64,000 nt of DNA, taken from assembly GCA_030015575.1 (NCBI GenBank), contig CM057342.1:260734867-260798866 (forward strand), given 5' to 3'. The notes beneath the pieces were generated by a model. That model saw only the letters and a list, made by a program, of their open reading frames with translations. It had not been told where the DNA came from and ran no database searches. The translations under genes and the position numbers were made by a program. Shown in pieces: positions 21,664-33,066 of this stretch. Each line of letters starts with the position of its first letter. Position 1 is the stretch's first letter. This DNA comes from Agapanthus africanus. Taxonomy: Eukaryota; Streptophyta; Magnoliopsida; Asparagales; Amaryllidaceae.

Positions 21664-24600
21664 ATGACTGGACTTAAGTTACTTTTAGAGAAAAATATAC
21701 TGACAGGGTCAAACTATAAAGATTGGCTGCGGAATGTCAAAATGGTTTTGACCTATGACAAATTGGGGTACATCCTCACCGCTACGGCACCTGCTGTCCC
21801 TGGTCCCAAATCCAGCAATGCGGATAAGGAAATCCGCAAAACCTGGGATTTAGATTGCGCAAAAGCCAAGTGCATCGTGCTTGCCTCAATGAACAATGAA
21901 CATCAGAGGAGGCATGAGGATATGTCCCTAGATGGCATATTTCTCCATACAAAGGAACTTTATGGAGAGCAATCTCGTATAGCAAGATACGAGACCTCTA
22001 AGAACTTGTTTCGAGCGAGGTTGGCTGTCGGGTCATCGGTAGGTGAACATGTCCTAAAGATGATCGGCTATATTGAAGAGCTCGCAGACCTTGGGACGAC
22101 TTTGGATAATGAGCTCTATACAGACCTCATTCTCCAGTCCCTTCCTCCCACCTACGCCCAGTTTATTCTCAACTTCAACCTTCAAGGAAAAGAAGTTGAA
22201 CTTGCGGAACTCCTGAACATGTTAAGGAGTGCAGAGGGCACCTTGCAGAAAGTAAGGGAAACACCCGCTATATTTGTTGGCGGTGCATCTTCTTCCGGGT
22301 CCAAGGCTAGGGCCAAAGGAAAGAAGAAGAAGGCCGCACCCAAACCTAGAGGAGGTGTTAGTAAGGTGGGAGGGAAGGGAAAGAAAAAGTTTGCAGTACC
22401 GGTAGTTGGCCAGGATGAGTGCTTCCATTGTCACAGGAAAGGGCACTGGAAGAAGGATTGCAAGGCGTGGAACGCCAAGAACCAGGAACCGAAGCAAGCT
22501 GTGGCTTCGACCTCAGGTGTGTTTGTAATTGAGAATTGTCTGTCGATCAACTCTACTTCCTGGGTATTGGATACCGGATCAGGATCTCATATTTGCAATT
22601 CATTGCAGGCACTGAGAAACCGTAGAGTGCTGAAGGAAGGTGATATGACCCTAAAGGTTGCTAACGGAGCTAGCGTGGGAGCTGCGTCCGTCGGGGATTA
22701 TCACCTAGGATTGATGAGTGGACACATTTTGGTTTTACATAACTGTTATTTTGTACCAAGCTTAACGTGTAATATCATATCAGTTTCCTTGTTATCAAAT
22801 AAAGGTTATGATTTCACGTTTGTAAGAGATGTTGTCAACATCCACCTAAATCATGGTTTGATTGGGTCCGGTACACTAAATAACGGCATATATGTTTTAA
22901 ACCAACTCCAAATTTTCAATGTCCAGAACACACTAAAAAGAAAGTCTCCAGATTTAAATAAAGCTTTCTTATGGCATTGTAGACTGGGTCACATCAATGA
23001 GAGAAGGTTGACTAAGTTGCATAGAGAAGGATATTTGGACTCGTTCGAATATCAAACTTATGACACTTGTCAATCTTGTCTCAAAGGAAAGATGACAAAA
23101 ACTCCATTTACTGGACAAGGAGTAAGAGCGAGCGAGCTCTTAGGACTCATACACAGCGATGTATGCGGTCCGATGTCTACACATGCAAGAGGTGGTTTTT
23201 CCTATTTCATTACTTTCACGGATGATTACTCAAGATACGGATTCATTTATCTGATGAAACATAAATCCGAGGCTTTTGAGAAATTCCGAGAGTATAAGAA
23301 TGAAGTAGAAAACCAAACCGGAAAAAGTATCAAGACACTTAGATCTGATCGAGGTGGTGAATACTTGAGTGCCGAGTTCCTTGGTTACCTAAAAGAGAAA
23401 GGAATTCTCTCTCAGCTTACTCCTCCATACACTCCACAGCACAACGGTGTATCGGAGAGACGGAATCGAACCCTATTGGATATGGTACGATCCATGATGA
23501 GTAATGCTGAGTTACCGCGATCTTTCTGGGGTTATGCGCTAGAATCGGCGGCATATCTTTTGAACAAAGTTCCAACCAAAACTGTGCCTACCACACCATA
23601 TCAGATATGGAGTGGGAAGAAACCCTGTCTTCAGTACCTGAAGACGTGGGGATGTCCAGCTTTTGTAAAAAAGCAGCATTCGGACAAGCTCGAGGCACGC
23701 TCAGTAGAGTGTAAGTTTGTGGGATATCCAAAGAACTCTATGGGATATTACTTCTATTACGCAGAGGAACAAAAGGTTTTTGTTTCTCGTCATGCCCGCT
23801 TCTTAGAAACTGAATTTTTGGAAAATCAGAAGAGTGGGAGCGTAGTAGAACTGGAAGAAATTCCAGAACCACAAACTGCTACTGAAAGTTTGGTAGAACC
23901 AGTAGTTCAAGAAGAACAGGACATTCCCGCACCCCTCCGCAGGAGTAGTAGGCCGTCTCATCCGCCTGAGAGATACTACGGTTTTCTCATAGATGGGGAT
24001 AGAGAGGATTGCATCATAGATGATGATGAACCTACTGACTTCCAGCAGGCCATCCAGAGCGGCGACTCGGTACGATGGCTAGATGCAATGCGGACCGAGA
24101 TGGAGTCCATGTACACCAACAAAGTATGGACTTTGGACTTTGCTACAGATGTGGTAAAACCCATAGGATGCAAATGGATCTTCAAGAAAAAGATTGGTGT
24201 AGATGGACAGGTGGAAACCTATAAGGCTAGACTTGTTGCAAAGGGTTTTCGTCAAAGACCTGGTTTGGACTATGACGAACTTTTTCTCCAGTGGCTATGC
24301 TCAAATCCATTCGGGTCCTTCTTGCTATTGCTGCCTTCCATGATTATGAAATCTGGCAGATGGACGTAAAGACGGCTTTTCTGAATGGAAATTTAGAAGA
24401 GAGCGTCTATATGGATCAGCCAGAGGGTTTCAATCAGAGTGGGAGCAGCGGGAAAGTATGCAAGCTGCTTAAGTCTATTTATGGACTAAAGCAGGCATCG
24501 CGGAGTTGGAACATCTGTTTTGATGAGACAGTCAAAGAATATGACTTTATCAAAAATCCAGATGAACCGTGCATATATAGTAAAGTTGTAACCAGAAGTG

Positions 24601-25604
24601 TCGTATTCCTCGTCTTGTACGTGGATGACATTCTATTGATAGGAAATGACATTCCTATGCTACAATCTGTCAAAGGATTCTTGTCACACAGGTTCTCCAT
24701 GAAAGACCTGGGTGATGCCTCGTACATTCTGGGGATCCGGATCTATCGTGATAGATCCAAGAGGATGTTGGGACTTTCGCAGTCCAGGTATATCGACACT
24801 GTACTGAAAAGATTCAGTATGGAAGATTCTAAGCGCGGTAATTTACCGGCTTGTCACGGAATCACCCTCTCCAAAGAGATGTCTCCCAAGACTGATTTAG
24901 AAAGGGAACGCATGTCTATTATACCCTACGCTTCTGCGGTAGGCTCTATAATGTATGCGATGTTGTGTACCAGACCAGATGTAGCTTACGCACTAAGCGT
25001 GGTAAGCCGGTATCAGTCAGACCCAGGGGAGAAGCACTGGATAGCAGTAAAGAACATTCTCAAGTACCTGAGGAGGACTAAGGAAATGTTTTAGGTTTAC
25101 GGCGGAAAAGACCTCAGGTTGGAGGCCTTTGCTGATTCCGGCTTCCAGAGTGATAAGGACGATTCCAAGTCCATGTCGGGTTATGTCTTTACCCTCAATG
25201 GAGGGGCGGTGTGCTGGAAGAGCTCCAAGCAGGACACCGTTGCTGACTCGACGATGGAAGCAGAGTATATAGCTGCTTGCGATGCCGCAAAAGAAGCAGT
25301 CTGGATGAAGAAGTTCCTAACAGAACTTCAGGTGGTTCCTACCATAGTTGATCCAATACCTCTGTATTGCGACAACAACGGAGCTATAGCTTTAGCGAAG
25401 GAACCAAGGTCCCATCAGAAGTCCAGACACATCTTGAGGCAGTATCACCTGATCAGGGAGATCATTGATCGTCAGGAGATCGAGGTTCGGAGAGTTGCTT
25501 CTGAAGAGAACATTGCTGATCCATTCACGAAGGCCCTACCTCAGATTCAGTTCGAGAGGCTACTCGAGATCATCGGTCTACGATATGCCAGTACATGGCC
25601 CTAG
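21664..25604 (+). pseudogene. Copia-E gag-pol polyprotein, one frameshift and one stop
   Basis: About 1313 codons. Start chosen at ATG 21664 (MTGLKLLLEKN), which aligns with Copia-G; the in-frame ATG at 21616 would translate the splice-like pyrimidine tract. Order: GAG; zinc knuckle CFHCHRKGHWKKDC near residue 252; protease WVLDTGSGSH near 302; integrase WHCRLGH...CQSC from about 436 with D, D, E near 497, 561 and 597 (SDRGGEY, SERRNR); RT YKARLVAKGF near 852 and YVDD near 985; RNase H ADSGF, EAEY, CDNNGA from about 1153. Lesions: loss of one base in the ETF codons near 24279, and TAG at 25092-25094 replacing the usual Leu codon. All catalytic residues are present. It was probably functional very recently and could have supplied proteins in trans. 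Confidence 0.92.
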
Positions 25605-25605
25605 T

Positions 25606-25618
25606 GCAAGTGGGAGAT
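25606..25618 (+). other. Polypurine tract of Copia-E
   Basis: GCAAGTGGGAGAT immediately before the 3' LTR. Confidence 0.8.
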
Positions 25619-27502
25619 TGTTAGTGTTTATGCCCTAGAAGGCCATTACTGTATCATACTAGTTTGTATATTACTTAATGGAAGCTTGGGATATTCACAT
25701 GTATATAACAGTCTTGCTAAACATGGTAGTATGCTACTTGGTTTTTCTATCTTAATATGTGAGTGTACGTATTGATAGAGCTCTTAGGATCTTGCTTGTC
25801 TACCAGCGTTGTGATGGCAGTCACACTAGTGGGAGCTGGGTAGTCTACAAGCACATCCTTATTCAGGTCCCTGGTCGTTGGATTATCGAGACAGAGCATC
25901 GATACTCCGGAGTAGACTAGTGTGTACGCTTCTCATCCCAGTTGGGGAGATGGTCTGTCCCACAGCCGTCGGTACGTCGTACTGGAGATAGTATGCAGGT
26001 GCTCGTTAGGTTACGGGTACACCGGACAGGACTCACAGGGAACTGTTGGTTGGTTTTATACCAGTCGTCAGTGAACAGTTCCCAGGTGACATGAGTACAG
26101 CATAGTCCGCAGACTTGACACTGCTACTTCGCCTCGAGTGTGTCCCACTGTTCTTAGATTGCTACCCTACCACGGCTCAAAGGAGTCGTGCAAACATGTA
26201 GCAGTTGGTTGCAGTCCCGAGCACTTGGAGGCAGTGGCGGTTAGACAGGATTCGTCCCTCCCGGTATTGGGAGTAGATATCGCGCTGTGTCAGAGAGCCA
26301 TTACGCAAAGTCCCTGGCCAGGGCAAGCGAGATTTGCTGGTAGGTTCCAGTAGTTTCTCAGGGTGTAATGGGTTTCGCTCCGACACGACTTATACCGCTA
26401 TTAGGGGACTGACGCTTGCCGCCCCCTAGGCCCGATATGCGATAGTCTTGGATGAACGGACCGGACTGTATGGAGATTGGCACAGCAGGCTCAGTAGGAG
26501 TTCGGATGGGTTTCCTCATCGGCCTTCTTATCGACAACTACCTGGGGACCGTTACGTACAGCTAGTGCCACTTGCGGTCTGTGGTTAAACCCACTGCCAG
26601 CGTAGTAGTCGAGTCTCTAGAGTCCCACACAGAGAGTTTCCTACTCCAGGCGAAACGATATAGAGGTCGTATGGTTTTACGACAAGGGTTCGGACGCATA
26701 CGTGCGTTTATGCGCGTACGACTTTCGGACAGTTTTTACCAGAAAGCCAGTTACTGGTATCCGGTTATTGGATTTTTACAGTCTAAAGTTTTTCCGTATT
26801 TTTGCGGATTGGAGGGGCGTTCTCGTAATTGTATGAGAAGCTTCTAGAAGTGGTGACTAAGGAGGTTTAGGTGTCATTTGCATTAAATGAGTTTAGTGAG
26901 TCATGGGGGTGATTCATGCATATCATTAATGCATGATAAATGCTTAATGAGTCATGACAATGAATCACCATTAGATATTTGTGAAGCATGCTTATTCATC
27001 ATGTATTATTCTTTTCTTCAAAAATAAGAATGCTTCATATTTATTATGATAACTTACTATTCTCATATGATAATTCATTCTCACCTTCTCTCTCCTCAAG
27101 CTCTCTCTCTTCAAAAGACTAATCCTCCCCTCTCATGAGTTGAGCACAAGGGTTAGTAAGACTAAACAATCCATAACCATCACTCTATCTCAATCTATCT
27201 TCTTTGATTAGCAATCCAAGAAGGTTAGTTGCCTCAAGTTTAGAGGCTAAGCTTGGAGTTTTGCTCTCGGGTGGATCGTCTACTACTTCGAGAAGGCCGA
27301 GGAGAACAAGGAGTTCCTAAAGACGAAGGAGTTGGTTCATTAGGTATAATCCCTAAACACAGTAGTTTAGAAACACTTTGTGTTTGGTTATTTATAGTTT
27401 AGCTTCGATTCAAGCGGTTAGTCGATGTTCGTTCACAAAACAAGTTCGTTTTTGAAAATTCCGCCTCCCCACAAGTATTGGGGTGTAGTACATCGACTTA
27501 CA
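25619..27502 (+). repeat. 3' LTR of Copia-E
   Basis: 1884 bp, TGTTAGTGTTTATGCCC to CGACTTACA, nearly identical to 17745-19640 apart from a 12-bp deletion near 26743. The LTR hairpin recurs near 26161-26202, though here the right arm reads ATGTAGC after a G to T change. Confidence 0.9.
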
Positions 27503-27507
27503 GGAGT

Positions 27508-27796
27508 GACTCCTTTAGCAAAACTAGAAAAGCCTCAAAAGCACTCCATTTCAAAATCATTTGATTCTACAACGATATCAAGTTCATTACACAATAGGTT
27601 TTCAGAAAAACCTGTCGTAGCCCTCCGTCATTTCAGATAAGTAGTAGTTAGTATTCGTGCTGCGTTTGTTGGCCTTTGTCAAGACGCAGTGTGCGGTAGC
27701 TAACTGGTGCTTATCTGCTTATGCATATGATGCAGATTGGATTAGGGTAGTCGTGCGACCTTGTTGGCCTTTGTCAAGGGCCGTGCGGGTGGGTTT
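27508..27796 (+). other. Copia-D leader, second part
   Basis: Continues the D leader after Copia-E. The inverted repeat GTTGTAGAAT (near 17473) / ATTCTACAAC (near 27564) once closed a stem across the site now filled by Copia-E. First constant-loop stem-loop: CTGCGT (27660-27665) with ACGCAG (27684-27689), perfect. The second stem-loop follows at about 27750-27790, and LTR F cuts its closing stem. Confidence 0.75.
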
Positions 27797-29725
27797 TGTA
27801 AGTCGATGTTCAACACCCCAATACTTGTGGGGAGGCGGAAATATGAATAACAATCAAGTTCTATGATCAAACATCGATTAACCGTACGAATCGTTTGCTA
27901 TACAAGTTTTAAACGAAAGCTTTAGAGTTTTAATCTACTATGCGAAGGAATTATACCAAACGGTTCTAGTCCTTCATCTTGATGTTGTCTACGGCCTCTT
28001 TGGATCTCCACGTCCTCTTCGGCTTTCTCCCGTGATAGATGATCCACCCGAGAACCCTAATCCAAGCTATAACCTCTAAACTTGAGGTTACTTAGTTTCT
28101 CTAGTTGCTAAATAGAGTTGCTAAGATGATGTAGAGATAGGTTATGGAGTAATTAGTCTTTCCTAATCCTTGTTCTCAACTCATGAGGGGTAGGATTAGG
28201 CTTTGGTGAAGGAGAGAGAACTTGGAGAGAGAGAGTGAGAAGATGATAATGAATTATTATATGAATAAATGTTTCTCACTTGATATATATGAAACATAAT
28301 GAAATAAAACATAAATGAATAATAAGTGAATATTCATCATGTTTCATTAATGCAAGTGGGTGATTCATTACATGAGTCATTAAGCATTTAATAATGCATT
28401 AATGATGTGATGAATCATTCACAATGAGTCACTTATTCATTAAATGAAAATGCCACCTCTCTCTTTATGTCACATCCTTCTAGAAGCTTCTCGGAAAATT
28501 ACGAGAACGCCCCTCTCATCCGTGAAAACACGGAAAAACTTTAGACTGTATAAATCCAATAACCTGATACTAGAATCTGGCTTAAACCAAAGCCGGCTAG
28601 TAAAAACTGTCCGAATGTCGCACGTGCGATAAAACACGTATGCGTCCGAACCTTTGTCGTAAAACCATACGACCTCTATATCTTTTCGCCTGGGTTTGGG
28701 AAATCTCTGTGTGGGACTCTAAAGACTCGACTACTACGCTGGCAGTGGGTTTAACCACAGACCGCAAGCGGCACTAGCTGTACGTAACGGTCCCCAGGTA
28801 GTTGTCGATAAGAAAGCTGATGAGGTAACCCATCTGAAATCCTACTGAGCCTGTCTGTGACAATATCCGCGCAGTCCGGTCTGTTCGTCTAAGAGTATCG
28901 CATGTACGGTCTAGGGAGGTGGTGGACGTCAGACCCCTAATAACCATACAAGTCGTGTCGGTATGGCTTCATCACCATCCGAGAATCTACTGATCAACCT
29001 ATCAGTAATTCTCAATCAGCCCTGGCCAGGGACTTATGGTAATGACCAAACGACCACTGTGCGATATCAACTCCCTATACCGGGAGAGACGAATCCCTAA
29101 CAGTCACTCACTGCCTCCACGTGGCTCGGGACTGTGCCCAATTGAAACCTGTTTGCACGACTCCTTTGAGCCGTGGTAGGGTAACAATCAAAGCACAGTG
29201 GGAACTCACACGAGACAAATGATGACCTTAAGTCAACGGACTATCTGCACACATGTCACCTGAGAACTGCTATCTGACGTTAGGTATAATACCATCCAGT
29301 CAGTTCTCGGCGAGTCCTGTCCGGTGTACTCACACCTAGTGAGCATCTGTATACAATCTTAGGTGAACACCACCAATGGTTGCGGGACCAATCCATTGCC
29401 CCTCGTCAGGGTCTAGATATGTATACACTAGTCTACTCCGGAGTATCGATGCCCAATCTCGATACTCCTGCGACCAGGGACATCTAAGGGTGTGCCTATT
29501 GACTATCCAGCTCCCACTAGTATGACTGCCATCACAACGCCGGTAGTCAGACAAACACCCTATGGGCTTTATCAACATATATATATAAATACCAAGTAAA
29601 ATATATTATACGTTAAGACAAAGTCAAACCAAATAGCGTACTATCATATCAAGCAAGACTGTCATGTACATACATATCCCAAGCATCCTATACAATGTAG
29701 GCCTCTAGGGCATATATATCCAACA
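27797..29725 (-). mobile_element. Solo Copia LTR F, reverse orientation
   Basis: 1929 bp; on the minus strand from TGTTGGATATATATGCCC (29725) to CGACTTACA (27797). Flanks GGTTT (27792-27796) and TGTTT (29726-29730) form a TSD with one mismatch. Related to the E/G LTRs. The outer stem of the LTR hairpin is no longer paired here, consistent with decay. Small ORFs inside are not genes. Confidence 0.88.
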
Positions 29726-29730
29726 TGTTT

Positions 29731-30241
29731 AATTCAATCAGGAAATGACGGGTTGAACTTGACTAGCATCCTATGGTTTGTTGGCCTTTGTCAAGGTCAT
29801 AGGAGGTTAGGGGTAAAATATTATCGGGAATTTCAAGTGTTGAAATTTGCAATGAGATTGCATACCTTCTATGAGATAGTTGGATCCCGATACCCGCTGC
29901 GAGTAAGAGTTACTCCTGGGAGAGTTTTACACATTACAATTAGCCAATCAAGTAGGTGTCTAGAAAGGTGTTAACGAGGTTACGCCTCTGGGAAAACGAG
30001 GTTTACATTAATTAGGTTCGTGCGAAAGCACGGGGGACCTCCCTCAAAGTACCGACACTGGCCTGGCTGGAAGATTGGCGAACTTGTAGTGTGTAATTAA
30101 TCCCGGCTAGTCTTTCCTTTTAGGGTTTGAAGGAAGATTTGATAAAAAGCAGTGGGAGCCATCCTGATTAGATAAAATAATAACCAATCTATTCTTGTAA
30201 GAGCGCACGCTGAGTGTTTTCTTCTCTCTCTCTCCAGGTAG
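29731..30241 (+). other. Copia-D leader, third part
   Basis: Resumes with AATTCAATC, the right arm of the closing stem of the second stem-loop (left arm GATTGGATT near 27736). Third stem-loop: TCCTATG (29769-29775) with CATAGGA (29798-29804), perfect. GAAA-tetraloop hairpin near 30016-30033. A pyrimidine tract ends in GTAG at 30240-30241, followed by CGACC as in E and G. Confidence 0.75.
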
Positions 30242-33047
30242 CGACCATATCACGCCTTAATCAAGATAATAATACGGATATTAGACCGAACCCGCTTGTT
30301 ATACTGAGCTGGGGAACGTTGGTCCCGCTCCAACTTATAATTGTTATAAGACAGAGCAGGAAATTGGGGAATACCAGATTTCCCGTGCCGCCCAAACGAA
30401 GAGAGTGCATGCTGATGCATCATCTTCGGGTATGTTCATTACAAAGAACTGTTTCTCTGTATTCTCTACGTCCTGGGTATGTGATACCAGATCAGGATCC
30501 CAGATATGTAATCTGTTACATAGGGCTACTGCTAGGTAGAGAACTGAGAAAGGGTGATAAGTTTCATGAGGCAGAAAATGGGGCAAGTGTTGCAGCCAAG
30601 TCTGTTGGTCACTGTCACCCTGTATTACAAATACATTGATTCTGAACGAATGTTATTAGATACCGAACCTGATATACAAAATCATATCTATCTCTTTATT
30701 AGTAAAGAAATAATAAAATTTTGTATTGTTGGATAATGTTTTGAACATTTCCTATATCAAAAGTTGATCGGTTAAGGCACGTTATCTAAAAGCATTGATG
30801 TTCTAAATCAAACTACAGTTCTTTAGTATACCGAACACACAAAAGAGGAAGAGTTCAGAAATGAACGAATTCTTCTTGAGGCATTGTAGACTAGGTCATA
30901 TCAATGTGACCCGACTGGCTGAAGTTACATTTTAGATGCATATTTAAATCAGTTTGAATTTACATCTTGTGAAACTTGCCAGTCATGTCACAGAGATAAG
31001 ATGACCATAGCTCCGTTTACTGGAAACAGAGAAAGAGTTAGTGAACTCTTGGGATGATGCATGTTGATGTATAAAGGTCCCTTGTCTACACATGCCAAGA
31101 CCGGTTCTTTGTACTTCATTTCATTCTCTGATAATCTCTCAAGATTCAGACATACGTTCCTGTTGAAACACAAGTCCGAACCTTTTGAGATATTCACAGA
31201 ATATGATTTAGAAGTAGAGAACCAAAACGGGTATAAGTATTATGTCCTTTGATGAGATCAAGGAGGAGAATACTTGAGCACGGAATTTCTGGACTTTTCT
31301 AAAGGAGAATGAGATTCTCTCTCAGCATTACTCCTCCGTATACACCATGGCACGATGGTATATCGGGGCGGAGCAATCACCCTATATGATAAGGTGTGCT
31401 CTATGATGAGTACTACTGAGTTACCTATTTCCTTTTTGGGAGTTATGCACTTGAGAAGATGCATACCTATTGAATAGGGTTCGAATCATATCAGTTGCCT
31501 ACCACTTCATATGTGATATGGAAAGGGAAGAGCCCATATCTTAAGTTAGTTATGATTTGGGGGTGTCCGGCCTATGTCTAAAAGCAAAATCCGGACAAGC
31601 TCGAGGCAAATACTGTTATGTAGAACTGGAAAGGTTCCAGCTATACAAACTACAGCAGATGATTTGAAAGAACCAAAGGATTCATTAGTAACCAACGAAC
31701 CTCAGCCTCTCCGCCGATCTAGTAGGGTTCCTCACCTACCTGAGAGATACTTCGGTTTCTCTATGACAGTGGGAGCGAGGATTGCATCATGAGATGATGA
31801 CCCAACTATTTTCGAACTGGCCATCAGGAGTGGGACTCTGTAAGAATGGCTGGATGCTTAGCAATCTGAGATGGAATCCTTATACACCAACAAAATATGG
31901 ACTTTGGTTGCTATATCTGAAGGGTTAAATCCCCATCAGGAGCAAGTATATCTTGAGAAGATTACTTGGTGTAGATGGAAAAGTTGAGACTTTGAAAGCT
32001 AGACTTGTTAAAAGTTTGCATCATTGACCAGGTGTGGATAATGATGAAACCTTTTCAAGTAGCTATGCTTAAGTCCATCCAGATCCTACTTGTCACGGCT
32101 ACATACCATGACTACGATATCTGGTGGTTGGGTGTCATGAAGCTTTTCTAAATGATGTTTTAGAAGAGGGCGTCTATAAGTATACAGCCAGAGGGCTTCG
32201 TAAACAGTGGGAGCAGCGGAAACGTGTACAAGATGCTTTATAGGATAAAGCAGGCATCGCGGAGTTGGAACATCTGTTTTGATATAGTAGTCAAATAGTT
32301 TGACTTCATCAAAATGGTAGATGAACCTTGTATAAACAAAAAGGTAGTAGGGAGTATAATAACAATCCTCGTAGAGTACGTAGATGATATGCTCTTGATA
32401 GGGAAGGAGTTTCCTATGCTACGCTCGGTCAATCTCCGCTTATCATAATGATTCTCCATATAGGATCAAAATGATACCTCCTAAATCCGAGGTTTTGGAT
32501 CTATGAGATAGATCTAATTGGATGTTAGGATTCTCACTAGTTGTAGTGAGATGGTATCAACTGATCCTGGGGAGAATCACTGGAAGGGTTCCAGGGAGAA
32601 TCACTGGAAGGGTTCCAGGGTGATATAGACGACTGAATGTCAGTCACAGGCATTGTCTTTACCCTTAGTAAAGGGACGGTATGTTGGAAGAGTTCCAAGC
32701 TAAATACCGTGACATACTAGACGATAAAGGCTCGATACATCGCTACTTAAGATGCTACCAAAGAGGCAGTCTGGATGTATATTTGTTCATGAGATGAACT
32801 TAGTTCCTCCCATTGTGTGACAATGGAGTTATGGCTTATGCCAAGGAACGTCCGTCCCATCAGTGATCCAGACATATTCTAAGGCAGTATCACTTGATCA
32901 TGGAGATGCTTGATCTCTAAGGGATCGAGGTTAGGAGAGTAGACGCAGAGGACAACACAGCGGATCCACTCACAAAGGCTTTTTCCCAGAGAGAGACTTT
33001 TAAGGGATGGTTGAGTATGAGATACTACAACCACTGCTACAGATGGC
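30242..33047 (+). pseudogene. Copia-D gag-pol remnant
   Basis: Fragments in all frames can be placed on the Copia-E polyprotein. Most of gag is deleted: only about 200 nt separate the start region from the protease-like SGMFITKNCFSVFSTSW and DTRSGSQICN (DTGS expected). Then HCRLGHIN (integrase), FSDNLSRFRHTFLLKHKSE, RSSRVPHLPERYFGFS, an RT segment with EYVDDMLLIG, and a shortened RNase H region with a duplicated GGGAGAATCACTGGAAGG near 32570-32612. Many stops and small indels. It cannot encode a working protein; about 1.1 kb is missing relative to Copia-E. Confidence 0.85.
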
Positions 33048-33053
33048 CCTAGT

Positions 33054-33066
33054 GCAAGTGGGAGAT
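33054..33066 (+). other. Polypurine tract of Copia-D
   Basis: GCAAGTGGGAGAT before the 3' LTR, intact although the coding region upstream is ruined. Cis signals are kept while coding is lost. Confidence 0.8.

Larger units (their letters stand above)
17745..27502 (+). mobile_element. Copia-E: youngest and nearly intact Copia element
   Basis: Complete structure: 5' LTR 17745-19640, PBS, leader, gag-pol, polypurine tract, 3' LTR 25619-27502, TSD GGAGT (17740-17744 and 27503-27507). LTRs differ at about a dozen positions plus one 12-bp indel near 18870/26743, under 1% substitution. It lies within Copia-D, so it must be younger. The polyprotein has only one frameshift and one stop. Confidence 0.93.
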
